Shown here: piece by piece, positions 33,516-42,873 of the stretch
Position numbering within the stretch: position 1 is the stretch's first letter
Layout of the letters: each line of letters starts with the position of its first letter
Source: F22 sp963668535
GTDB taxonomy: Bacteria; Bacteroidota; Bacteroidia; Bacteroidales; Bacteroidaceae
Direction of reading: 5' to 3'
Length of the DNA: 64,000 nt
Assembly: GCA_963668535.1 (NCBI GenBank)
Contig: OY764867.1
Span: 2,108,001-2,172,000, forward strand
Position numbers and translations under genes: made by a program
Notes under the pieces: model-generated
Seen by the model: only the letters and a program-made list of their open reading frames with translations
Database searches by the model: none
What the model was told of the DNA's origin: nothing

Positions 33516-35810
33516 TTATTTGACTTCTTCTAGATATAAAACACGGCTTGAGTAATCATTTTGTTTGTGGTAGGCCACCTTATGATTGTAAGGAATTTCC
33601 AAACCATTAGCCATAAGGAATGCCCCACTAAGCGCCTTACCCTCGAAACTGAGTGGTTGATTATCTATACGGTTCAATTCAGTAATGCGATATGTCTTCT
33701 CCGGATCTAGTCCAGCCATTTTCACTCTAGGTAGATGTTGGTTGCAGAAGTGTTCCGTTTTCCACCAGTAGAAAACAGCTTTATCCTTCTCGGGAGTCGT
33801 GTACATCAATGAAGCCACCCCTAATTTATCATATGGAGAAACCAATCGGTAGATATCCCCTAGTTGCACAATAGGACGTATCATCTTATAGTCAGCAATT
33901 GCCTTGCGACAAAGCTCTTTCTCCTCCGTAGTCATGTTTTTAGGTTGAATTTCCATGCCTAGACGTCCACTCATCGCCACATCTATTCGATATTTCAGTG
34001 GAATAGTGCGGAATGTTTGATGGTTTGGTGCCGCACTGATATGCGAAGCCATCGCGATAGCAGGGAAGAAATAAGAAGTTCCCCATTGCATATACACACG
34101 TTGTAAAGCATCCGTATTGTCACTGACCCAGAACTCATCGAAGTAAGGCAAGATACCATAATTGGCACGTCCACCTCCACTAGCACAAGCTTGAATAGTC
34201 AAGTTTGGATATTTCTCACGTACACGTTGACATACTTTTTCTAGTCCCCTGTGATACTCAATATACAAATGACTTTGGTTGGCTGCACTTAGATAACTAG
34301 AACCATGATTCATGATACTCATATTGGCATCCCACTTGATATAGTCGATTTGTGGATAATTGGTCATCAGCGTATCCACGATATTAAAGACAAAATCTTG
34401 CACTTTCGGATTGCTCAAATCCAAGACCACTTGTGTCCCCCCACGTCCCAATAATGGTTCACGTTGTGGTGCTTTGATGATCCAGTCTGGATGCTTTTCG
34501 TATAACTCACTCGTTGTATTCGCCATCTCTGGTTCTATCCAGATACCAAACTTAATACCATGTTTGGTTGCATCCTGTATGAGCTTGCCGATACCACCAG
34601 GCAATTTTCTAGTATCAACAACCCAGTCACCCAATGAAGAATTATCACTCTTGCGTGGATACTTATTACCAAACCACCCGTCATCCATGACAAATAGTTC
34701 ACCACCCATAGAGGCAATATCCCCCATCATTTGGTCCATACCAGCTTCATTGATATCAAAGTACACCCCTTCCCAACTGTTCAATAGGATTTTGCGTAGA
34801 GTTTGTCCATGAGCCAACTTATGTGCTCTGCCCCAACGATGGAAGTTGCGGCTACAACCACTCAACCCCTCGTTGCTATAACTCAAAGCAAGAGCAGGTG
34901 TTGTAAATGTTTCTCCCTTCTTCAAGTGATATGCAGAATGTGCTTCATCGATACCAGCATAAAACTGATGATACTCGCTGTCATCCGTATCGATACGTAG
35001 CTTATAGTTGCCACCATAACACAACGCCGCACCTATGACTTCGCCCACATTTTCTTGTGGTTTCCCGTTTAATGAAAACATCACTTCCGCATGTGAAGTA
35101 TGTGAGTTTCTGATGCCATCTTCATTTTGAATGACCTTTACACCTGGTTTCAAAGGCTCTTGTGCCAATTTACCTTCATTCGCCCATGAGCCATATAAAT
35201 GCGACAACCATACGTTACCCCTTCTGATGGGTAGATAACCCGAAGCAAATTGATTGAGCACCACATTCTTCTTCTCCTTATGTGTGATGTCCGTCCACGT
35301 TTCCATCACATCGGTATCATCATATACCTTGTAATATACGTTGACATAGAAAGGATACACTTTATCCTTCAGTGCTATCGTAGTGAGCGTTGTGTGGTCG
35401 TCTTTAGTCGTATTGACTTGCACCACCTCCATTTGCAGCGTCATATTGCCATCCGCATGTGTGACAGCCAATGCCGACCCTTTGGGCCAGTTCATCCCAT
35501 ACACTGGATAAGCCGCATGATCCATATTAGCCACACTTCCTATATTGCGTAGATCAGCCGCATGTAGCCTATCCCCATAGTACACATATTTGAGTTGCCC
35601 ACCTATAGGAGCAGAGAGCACCAAAGACGTATGCGTAGTAAAGATATGTATATCATCCGAAGATATTTTTTCAGCTTGTAGGGCTATAGCTGCTGTCTTG
35701 TTTGTGGCGAGATGCTTCGTCTCGGCCCATGCCACCTGCGATATGCCACTAGCAAAAATCGTCAGACAGATTCCAGTTGTGAGAAACTGCTTTTTGAAAT
35801 AATGGTTCAT
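33516..35810 (-). CDS. GH36 alpha-galactosidase, exported
   Basis: Removes alpha-1,6-galactose side chains from galactomannan. The 764-residue protein has a signal peptide ending A-W-A, an N-terminal beta-supersandwich and a central (beta/alpha)8 barrel. The nucleophile is D494 in Y-I-K-W-D-A-N-M and the acid/base D564 in F-W-V-S-D-N-T-D. Further GH36 signatures are M-D-D-G-W-F-G, G-I-K-F-G-I-W-I-E-P-E-M and A-C-A-S-G-G-G-R. It is transcribed divergently from the HTCS gene and presumably acts in the periplasm. Confidence 0.95.
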   Translation of the reverse strand: MNHYFKKQFLTTGICLTIFASGISQVAWAETKHLATNKTAAIALQAEKISSDDIHIFTTHTSLVLSAPIGGQLKYVYYGDRLHAADLRNIGSVANMDHAAYPVYGMNWPKGSALAVTHADGNMTLQMEVVQVNTTKDDHTTLTTIALKDKVYPFYVNVYYKVYDDTDVMETWTDITHKEKKNVVLNQFASGYLPIRRGNVWLSHLYGSWANEGKLAQEPLKPGVKVIQNEDGIRNSHTSHAEVMFSLNGKPQENVGEVIGAALCYGGNYKLRIDTDDSEYHQFYAGIDEAHSAYHLKKGETFTTPALALSYSNEGLSGCSRNFHRWGRAHKLAHGQTLRKILLNSWEGVYFDINEAGMDQMMGDIASMGGELFVMDDGWFGNKYPRKSDNSSLGDWVVDTRKLPGGIGKLIQDATKHGIKFGIWIEPEMANTTSELYEKHPDWIIKAPQREPLLGRGGTQVVLDLSNPKVQDFVFNIVDTLMTNYPQIDYIKWDANMSIMNHGSSYLSAANQSHLYIEYHRGLEKVCQRVREKYPNLTIQACASGGGRANYGILPYFDEFWVSDNTDALQRVYMQWGTSYFFPAIAMASHISAAPNHQTFRTIPLKYRIDVAMSGRLGMEIQPKNMTTEEKELCRKAIADYKMIRPIVQLGDIYRLVSPYDKLGVASLMYTTPEKDKAVFYWWKTEHFCNQHLPRVKMAGLDPEKTYRITELNRIDNQPLSFEGKALSGAFLMANGLEIPYNHKVAYHKQNDYSSRVLYLEEVK

Positions 35811-35880
35811 GTTCTTGTACTTAGATTTATAAATTAAAGACCTTGATTATGCACTAAACGCACAATCCTTCTTGTTCTAA

Positions 35881-35888
35881 CAAAGATA
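35881..35888 (-). promoter_or_regulatory. Predicted -7 box of the GH36 gene
   Basis: TATCTTTG on the minus strand, 71 nt before the ATG at 35810. No -33 TTTG at standard distance, consistent with an activator. Confidence 0.5.
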
Positions 35889-35950
35889 AGTATAATGGTC
35901 CGAATACCCCTTCTCTAATGGATTTTAAACTATCCCTATTGTCATAAAAG

Positions 35951-36013
35951 ACATATGGGGATGAAAAGAATACATATGGGGCGTTCTATTATGCGAGAAA
36001 AGCTCTATCTTTA
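35951..36013. promoter_or_regulatory. HTCS/GH36 intergenic region with 21-bp-spaced direct repeats
   Basis: ACATATGGGG occurs at 35951-35960 and again at 35972-35981, exactly 21 bp apart, each preceded by AAAAGA or AAAAGAAT. A -7-like TATCTTTA lies at 36006-36013 before the HTCS ATG. Direct repeats two helical turns apart are the usual target layout of AraC-type DNA-binding domains. Confidence 0.5.
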
Positions 36014-36033
36014 CCTACGCAAAACAGATACAT

Positions 36034-39000
36034 ATGAGAAGACCTCTTTTTATTTATATATTGATGCTCCTAGGCCTATGCACACAGGCATTTGGACAAA
36101 TTAATTTTCATGTGTTGGATGTCAAATCTGGCATGTCCGACAATTGTGTGCAAGACATTCTACACGACCAATCTGGTTTCATGTGGTTTGCCACAGGCGA
36201 TGGATTGAACTGCTATGACGGCTACCATTTTAGAAACTACACCTTGCCTCATACCGCCCCCTCAACCAATAGCATCGAATGGGTCGATGAAGATGCCTCG
36301 GGTACTATCTGGATCCAAACATCCACTCAATACTGCTTTTACAATCGCGAGCAAGACAAGTTAGACCTAGCCATCCAGTCCCCCTTAACCTCCTTAGGAG
36401 TAGTCGGCACCCCCAGTAAACTGTTTGTCGATGCCGATAGCAACCTCTGGTGCCTTATTAATAATGTATTATACTATTACTCCTTTCAAGATAAGAAACT
36501 ACTCCACGTAGACGTGCCCTGCAACGTGCGCATCCTCGATTTGGTGTGTCGTGACGCCTATGCCTACCTGCTACTATCCGATGGTCATGTCGTCTCCGTA
36601 GATTGGAATCAGAATGCCATACAACCCTTGTTTCAAACCACATTGTACCCCGCTGTACGTTCCCATCTCTACCTCGACACCTCCCGTCATTTATGGCTAT
36701 ACACCTCCCATAGTTCCCGATTGCAATGCTACTCCATAACACAGAAACAATGGCTTCCATTAGTCAAAGGGCGCGATTTACTCAATCACCACACCATGAT
36801 CACCACCGTCACCGACGATGGGAAAGGCAACATATGGATAGGCACCGACAATAGCGGCATTTTTATCTGCCACCAAGGTCAACGCACCATCACCCCCCTA
36901 TACCAAAAAACCGATCAGATGTATGCGCTTCCAAGCAACCACATCACCTGCATCCTCAAAGACCGAAAAAACATCATGTGGGTTGGTACCGGCAAGCAAG
37001 GAGTCGCCTATGCCCATTTAGACAACCTCGTTTTCCGCAACACCCGATGCCCTCACCAAGAAGACGTCAGTTGCTTGCTAGAAGATAAATCGGGGCATTT
37101 ATGGCTAGGGTTTGATGGCGAAGGCATCGCCCGATACGATGCCAAGACCCACCAATACACCTACTTCAATACCAGCAATGCCCCCATACCATCCGACTTG
37201 ATCGTATGTACCTTCCGCGACTCCAAAGACCGCATCTGGTGGGGTAGTTTCGGTGGTGGAGCCTTCTACATGCAACAGGGACACTTCGTCGAATTGCACG
37301 ACACCCCCCAGGGCACCCACCAAGCCCTCCCCCGATATATCCGTCGCATCACCGAAGATGCAGCAGGCAATATCTGGTTGGCCACCTACGCCCAAGGCCT
37401 CTACTGCCTAAGTGCCGATGGCAGCCTCCAAGTCTACACCGTAGACAATACCCCATTATTGACCAATTACATCGCCGATCTATCCTGCGTAGATGGCCAC
37501 ACACTCTATATCGCCACCAGCGCAGGTGTCTATAGTCTAGACACCACCACACGTGTTCTCGCCCCATTGAAAGGCACAACGGCCACCCAAGATATCATAC
37601 AAGACGGCTTTGCCAACTGCATATACCAAGACACCCGAGGTCTCCTTTGGATAGGAGGGCGCAAAGGCGTGAGCATCTACAATATAGACAGCCATGCCGT
37701 GACCCATCTATCTAGCGCATCGGGACTATCCAACCCCTACATACGTGGTCTTATAGAAGATGCCGAAGGCAATATGTGGATGGCCACCGATCACGGCATT
37801 ACCCACGTCGTTGTTGTCGATCGCACCCCCAGCCACCAGTTAGAATATTATTGTTACCCCTATTTCGAAGAAGACGGCATCGGCTCCTTCTCCTTCAACA
37901 ACTTTTCCATCTACCGCAACACACACAACGATATATTAGTTGGTGGAGCAGGGGGGTATCTTCAGATACCTTCCAAGTCCTCCTACCTATACCAGCACAA
38001 CCGCCACGTTATGTTTACCGGGCTCTACGTTGCCAATGAGCGCGTCCATGTAGGCGTACCCACCGCAGAGAATCGCATCATCCTAGATAAAAATATCCAA
38101 CTGATGCACCATATAGACATGCCCTATTCCGATCGAAACTTCGCCTTGGAAGTGTCCGCCATGGACTATGGTCATCTACACAAAATACACTACCTCTATC
38201 GTTTGAGCAATAGTGGCCAATGGATCAAACTAGAAGGCAACCGTATCTACTTCAACAACCTAGCTCCAGGCACCTACCCATTGCAAGTCAAAGTCGAGGA
38301 AAACCATACAAACGAAAGGAACGCCATCGCCACCTTACAGATCACAGTGCATCCCCCTTTCTGGTTGTCCATCCCAGCCTATATCCTCTACGCCACCCTA
38401 GTGCTAGCCCTTATTATCCTAGCCATATTCCGAATACAACGCAACCATGTACGCAGCCTGCAACAGCAAAAGCGCGATATGGATGCCGCCCAACAGCACG
38501 AAATCGATGAGGCCAAACTCCGCTTCTTTACCAACGTCAGTCACGATCTGCGCACCCCCTTATCGCTTATCATCACCCCGTTGGAAAAGATGCTCCATGC
38601 AGATCTCACCCCATCCCAGCATAAAGACCTCCAACTCATGCACCGCAATGCCCAGCTACTATTGGAAAATATCAACCAATTGCTCGACCTGCGTGCCCTC
38701 GAGAACCACCAAGCCCAACTCTCCCTTGCACATGGCGATTTGGTCGAATTTATCCAAGAAGTATGCACCTCTTTCGAATCCTATGCCGATAAGAAAAACA
38801 TCCCTTTCCAGATCACCTTCAAAGTCGCTAGTCTCGAGATGGACTTTGATCGCAAGAAGATGCAACGCATCCTCTTCAACCTCCTGTCCAACGCTTTCAA
38901 ATACACTGCCCCCCAAGGGCACGTACTCGTTGTCGTAGATAGCATCACCCACCGTGATCTCCGCTACGCCCGTATCCAAGTCATCGACAATGGCGAAGGC

Positions 39001-40041
39001 ATCCGCGATGAAAACAAAACCAAGATCTTTGATCGCTTCTTCCAAGAAGAAAAGGCCACCACCGCCTATGTAGGAAGCGGCATCGGCCTCCATATCGTCA
39101 AAGAATACGTCACCCTCCACCATGGCGAGATACAAGTCAAAGACAACCTGCCCCAAGGCACCATCTTTGAAGTCACCCTCCCCATACAGCACCAAGTCGA
39201 AGTGATTCCTCCCGACACGGCCGTAGCCCCTCTTTCCCCAGTCGAAGCAGCAGAAGAAGTCACTCTACAGCCCCAAAAAACACAACAAAAAACAACCATT
39301 TTAGTTGTCGAAGATAACGATGACTTCAGATGCTTTATGATCGATTCCCTGCGAGAACAATTCGACGTTTACGAGGCTCGAAATGGTCAAGAAGGGCTCG
39401 ATATGCTTGCCCACCAAGACGTACATATCATCATCAGTGACATCCGCATGCCCGTTATGGATGGATTGGAACTCTGCCACCGTGTCAAAAACGATATCCG
39501 CTATTCGCATATCCCAGTCATCCTACTCACAGCACGTACCGCCGATGAACACGTCCTCGAAGGGCTGCGTGAAGGGGCCGATGAATACATCTCCAAACCC
39601 TTTAATTTGGACATCCTCCTGCTGCGCATTCATCACCTCCTAGCTTGGAGCATCAAGAACCATCAGCAGTTTGGCAAGACAGACCTATCCCCCCACGACC
39701 TCACCATCAGCAGTCTCGATGAGCAACTCATTACCCGAGCCATGCAAGTCGTCCAAGACCACCTCAGTGAAGTTACATTCACCGTAGAAAATCTAAGTAC
39801 CGAAGTAGGCATGAGTCGTGGACACCTATACAAGAAACTCATGTTGATCACCGGCAAGTCCCCCCTTGAATTTATGCGCTCCTTGCGTATTCAGCGAGGG
39901 AAACAATTGCTCGATCAAACCCCCGAAAGCATCTCCCAAATTGCCTATCAAGTGGGCCTATCCCCCAAGCAATTTGCCAAATATTTTAAAGAAGAATTTG
40001 GTTGCCTACCTTCCGAATACCTCAAGAATAAGCAACCATAA
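36034..40041 (+). CDS. Hybrid two-component system sensor-regulator (HTCS)
   Basis: A 1335-residue inner-membrane regulator. Order of parts: signal sequence; periplasmic sensor of repeated propeller blades (many copies of a D-x-x-G-x-(I/L/M)-W-(I/L/M)-(A/G)-T pattern, residues ~20-690) and a Y_Y_Y domain; a transmembrane helix at ~777-799; HisKA with H837 in N-V-S-H-D-L-R-T-P-L; HATPase with N-L-L-S-N-A-F-K-Y-T, D-N-G-E-G-I and G-S-G-I-G-L; receiver domain with phosphoacceptor D1136 in S-D-I-R-M-P; AraC-type HTH in the last ~100 residues. HTCSs sense polysaccharide fragments in the periplasm and activate their utilisation locus. It sits between the GH36 and GH2 genes. Its codons are markedly C-rich in third positions compared with gyrA. 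Confidence 0.96.
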   Translation: MRRPLFIYILMLLGLCTQAFGQINFHVLDVKSGMSDNCVQDILHDQSGFMWFATGDGLNCYDGYHFRNYTLPHTAPSTNSIEWVDEDASGTIWIQTSTQYCFYNREQDKLDLAIQSPLTSLGVVGTPSKLFVDADSNLWCLINNVLYYYSFQDKKLLHVDVPCNVRILDLVCRDAYAYLLLSDGHVVSVDWNQNAIQPLFQTTLYPAVRSHLYLDTSRHLWLYTSHSSRLQCYSITQKQWLPLVKGRDLLNHHTMITTVTDDGKGNIWIGTDNSGIFICHQGQRTITPLYQKTDQMYALPSNHITCILKDRKNIMWVGTGKQGVAYAHLDNLVFRNTRCPHQEDVSCLLEDKSGHLWLGFDGEGIARYDAKTHQYTYFNTSNAPIPSDLIVCTFRDSKDRIWWGSFGGGAFYMQQGHFVELHDTPQGTHQALPRYIRRITEDAAGNIWLATYAQGLYCLSADGSLQVYTVDNTPLLTNYIADLSCVDGHTLYIATSAGVYSLDTTTRVLAPLKGTTATQDIIQDGFANCIYQDTRGLLWIGGRKGVSIYNIDSHAVTHLSSASGLSNPYIRGLIEDAEGNMWMATDHGITHVVVVDRTPSHQLEYYCYPYFEEDGIGSFSFNNFSIYRNTHNDILVGGAGGYLQIPSKSSYLYQHNRHVMFTGLYVANERVHVGVPTAENRIILDKNIQLMHHIDMPYSDRNFALEVSAMDYGHLHKIHYLYRLSNSGQWIKLEGNRIYFNNLAPGTYPLQVKVEENHTNERNAIATLQITVHPPFWLSIPAYILYATLVLALIILAIFRIQRNHVRSLQQQKRDMDAAQQHEIDEAKLRFFTNVSHDLRTPLSLIITPLEKMLHADLTPSQHKDLQLMHRNAQLLLENINQLLDLRALENHQAQLSLAHGDLVEFIQEVCTSFESYADKKNIPFQITFKVASLEMDFDRKKMQRILFNLLSNAFKYTAPQGHVLVVVDSITHRDLRYARIQVIDNGEGIRDENKTKIFDRFFQEEKATTAYVGSGIGLHIVKEYVTLHHGEIQVKDNLPQGTIFEVTLPIQHQVEVIPPDTAVAPLSPVEAAEEVTLQPQKTQQKTTILVVEDNDDFRCFMIDSLREQFDVYEARNGQEGLDMLAHQDVHIIISDIRMPVMDGLELCHRVKNDIRYSHIPVILLTARTADEHVLEGLREGADEYISKPFNLDILLLRIHHLLAWSIKNHQQFGKTDLSPHDLTISSLDEQLITRAMQVVQDHLSEVTFTVENLSTEVGMSRGHLYKKLMLITGKSPLEFMRSLRIQRGKQLLDQTPESISQIAYQVGLSPKQFAKYFKEEFGCLPSEYLKNKQP

Positions 40042-40088
40042 ACTCACCCGATAGATCTATTAACCATGCACATTTGAGTATTAGAGAT

Positions 40089-40133
40089 AGACAAAATAGT
40101 ATTAGTACTTTTCTTATAAATGTATTATTTTTG
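40089..40133 (+). promoter_or_regulatory. GH2 promoter with candidate mannan operator
   Basis: AGACAAAATAGTA (40089-40101), 24 nt, then TATTTTTG (40126-40133), a full -7 match. Motif and distance equal those before the GH26 operon, so the GH2 gene probably belongs to the AraC regulon although it lies beside the HTCS. Confidence 0.65.
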
Positions 40134-40182
40134 TCTCATCCGTCTACATACAATGACGCAATTAACCCGTAATATATATAAT

Positions 40183-42795
40183 ATGAAGAACAACACCTTA
40201 TTAAAAGGCACCTTATTATCAACAGCTATGATGGCATCAGCAGCTTTGCTTGCACAACCCCTTGTGCAACAGATTAATGATGGCTGGAAGTTCAAGCAAG
40301 CCCGCTTGAGCAACTGGTACCCAGCCACAGTACCTGGCGTTATCCATACCGACCTGATGGACAACGATCTCCTCGATGACCCCTTTTATCGCCTCAATGA
40401 ACGTGGAGCACAATGGGTAGACAAAGAAGACTGGATCTACGAAACCACCTTCCAGATCACCCCAGAGATGTTGAATCAACAACACCTACTGCTCGATTGC
40501 AAAGGCCTAGACACCTATGCCGATGTCTATCTCAACGACTCCCTGATCATCCAAGCCGACAATATGTTTCGTGAATGGCAAGCCCCTATCAAGAAGCTAG
40601 CCACCGAAGGCCAGAATACCCTGCGTGTCTACTTCCATTCACCTATCAAGCACGATTTGGGTAAATTTGACGCCCTCAATTATCAATACTTTGCCAATAA
40701 CGACCAGAGCGAAAATGGAGGCATCTTCGACAAGCGCGTCAGCGTCTTTGCCCGCAAAGCAGGGTATCATTATGGCTGGGACTGGGGTCCACGCCTCGTC
40801 ACATCAGGTATCTGGCGTCCTATCTCCGTAGTAGGGTGGAGCGATGCCTATGTAGATGACATCTATTACAAACAACCCGATGTCACCGCCTCACGTGCCA
40901 AACTAGACGCCCAGATCCAGATCCAAGCCGACCATGCCATCCCAGATGCCATGCTCACCATTACCGATATGACGACCCATAAAGTATTGGCCAAGAAACA
41001 TATCGATATTGCCAGCGGTCACCAAGTCCTTAGCCTACCATTTACCATCCATCATCCCAAACTATGGTGGACCAACGGTCTAGGTCAAGCTCATCGTTAC
41101 AACTTCCAAGCCCAGCTAGCCGTAGGCGATGACATCCTAGATGTTAAGCAAAATAAGATTGGCGTACGCTCCCTTAAAGTGGTCAGCGAAAAAGATAAAG
41201 ACGGCACCAGCTTCTATTTCGAACTCAATGGACACCCCGTTTTCGCCAAAGGCGCCAACTACATCCCTCAAGACAACTTCTTGACTCGCGTAACTCCAGC
41301 CGACTATAAGAAAACCATCATGTCTGCCGTCGAAGCCAATATGAACATGCTTCGTGTATGGGGAGGTGGAATCTACGAAAACGACCTCTTCTATGACCTC
41401 TGCGACGAACACGGCATCCTCGTATGGCAAGACTTCATGTTTGCATGCAGCATGTATCCAGCCGAAGGCGCCCTACTAGAGAACATCCGTCAAGAAGCCA
41501 TTGACAACGTGGTGCGTCTACGCAACCACTCAAGTATCGCTATCTGGTGTGGTAATAATGAATGTCAAGATGCTTGGTACAACTGGGGATGGCAAAGCAA
41601 ATACAAAGCCCAAAGTCAAGCCATTGCCGACACCATATGGACACAATACTGCAATCAGTACTACGACGTCCTTCCAGAAGTTGTAGCCACCTATGCTCCA
41701 GAAACCAAATACTGGCCATCATCGCCATTTGCAGGCAAAGGCCATGGTAGCAACGACCACGATGGCGACCGCCACTATTGGGAAGTATGGCATGGTGAAA
41801 AACCTATCAGCCAATACAATGTAGAGCGTGCCCGCTTCTTCAGCGAATACGGTTTCCAATCCTTCCCAGAGTTTGTCAGCATCAAGAAATACGCCCCAGA
41901 AGCCAAAGACTGGGACATCCGCAGCGAAGTCATGATGGCCCACCAGCGAGGAGGCGAACACGCCAATGGTTTGATCGAAACCTACATGCTCAACGAATAC
42001 CATCGTCCAGCCGATTTCAAGCGCTTCCTATACGTCAACCACGTCCTACAAGGCGATGCCATAAAGACAGCTATCGAATCTCACCGTCGCGACATGCCTT
42101 ATTGTATGGGTACCCTCTTCTGGCAAATCAACGACTGCTGGCCAGTAGCCTCATGGGCTAGCCGTGACTACTACGGTCGATGGAAAGCCCAGCATTACTT
42201 CACCCGTAAGGCCTATAAAGATATCTTAGTATCGCCATATGCCAAAGATGGTCATTTAAATATCTACGTCGTATCCGATCGCCTGAAGAGCTTCAGAGGT
42301 ATCCTAAAGATACAAGTCATGACCTTCGATGGCCAAGTCGTATCCGAAGAAACCAAGCGTGTACACGTGCCAGCCAATGGCAGCCACATCCTAGCCGATT
42401 ACGACGTCAAAGCATTGCTACAAGACACCCCCGAAAGCGACGTCTTCGTCTATGCCACACTGACCGACAATCACAAGGCCCAGTACGACAACGTCTACGT
42501 CATGTTGAAACAAAAAGAGATGCACTACCCAGACGTCAAATTATCGTATGAAGTCAAAGAGATAGCCGATACCACAGCGATTACCCAATCGATGGATACC
42601 GCATCTCACCACTACACCATCACAGTACACGCACCCGTTTTCGCCCGTGCCGTACACCTTATGGTCGACGATGTGAAAAGCTTCTTTGCCGACAATTACT
42701 TCGACATCCTACCAGGACAAAGTCGCACCATACGTCTATCTACCAACCTACCACTAGATCAAGTGCAATCTAGCCTAGTTGTAGAAAGTTTGTAA
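40183..42795 (+). CDS. GH2 beta-mannosidase, exported
   Basis: Releases mannose from the non-reducing ends of manno-oligosaccharides. The 870-residue protein begins with a signal peptide (M-K-N-N-T-L-L...A-L-L-A-Q). GH2 features: N-terminal jelly roll (W-Y-P-A-T-V-P-G-V-I-H-T-D-L), G-Y-H-Y-G-W-D-W-G-P-R, acid/base E460 in W-C-G-N-N-E-C and nucleophile E555 in F-F-S-E-Y-G-F-Q-S-F-P. Two upstream in-frame starts exist (40120, 40153); 40120 precedes the predicted transcription start, and 40183 gives a proper signal peptide. A strong terminator follows. Confidence 0.94.
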   Translation: MKNNTLLKGTLLSTAMMASAALLAQPLVQQINDGWKFKQARLSNWYPATVPGVIHTDLMDNDLLDDPFYRLNERGAQWVDKEDWIYETTFQITPEMLNQQHLLLDCKGLDTYADVYLNDSLIIQADNMFREWQAPIKKLATEGQNTLRVYFHSPIKHDLGKFDALNYQYFANNDQSENGGIFDKRVSVFARKAGYHYGWDWGPRLVTSGIWRPISVVGWSDAYVDDIYYKQPDVTASRAKLDAQIQIQADHAIPDAMLTITDMTTHKVLAKKHIDIASGHQVLSLPFTIHHPKLWWTNGLGQAHRYNFQAQLAVGDDILDVKQNKIGVRSLKVVSEKDKDGTSFYFELNGHPVFAKGANYIPQDNFLTRVTPADYKKTIMSAVEANMNMLRVWGGGIYENDLFYDLCDEHGILVWQDFMFACSMYPAEGALLENIRQEAIDNVVRLRNHSSIAIWCGNNECQDAWYNWGWQSKYKAQSQAIADTIWTQYCNQYYDVLPEVVATYAPETKYWPSSPFAGKGHGSNDHDGDRHYWEVWHGEKPISQYNVERARFFSEYGFQSFPEFVSIKKYAPEAKDWDIRSEVMMAHQRGGEHANGLIETYMLNEYHRPADFKRFLYVNHVLQGDAIKTAIESHRRDMPYCMGTLFWQINDCWPVASWASRDYYGRWKAQHYFTRKAYKDILVSPYAKDGHLNIYVVSDRLKSFRGILKIQVMTFDGQVVSEETKRVHVPANGSHILADYDVKALLQDTPESDVFVYATLTDNHKAQYDNVYVMLKQKEMHYPDVKLSYEVKEIADTTAITQSMDTASHHYTITVHAPVFARAVHLMVDDVKSFFADNYFDILPGQSRTIRLSTNLPLDQVQSSLVVESL

Positions 42796-42816
42796 TACAT
42801 ATATATATCCTATCAC

Positions 42817-42856
42817 AAGGGGCCTATCTCAGACATCCGTCTTTGATAGGCCCCTT
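42817..42856 (+). terminator. Terminator of the GH2 gene
   Basis: A 12-bp perfect stem (42817-42828 with 42845-42856), extended inward by GAC/GTC, ending in a short T-run. Confidence 0.85.
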
Positions 42857-42873
42857 TTCATGTAGTTGTTGTG

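Noticed and set aside
38659..39195. 178-codon minus-strand ORF inside the HTCS gene
   Set aside because: It is antisense to the histidine kinase and receiver coding region, Val/Glu/Asp-rich by complementarity to C-rich codons; no family features.
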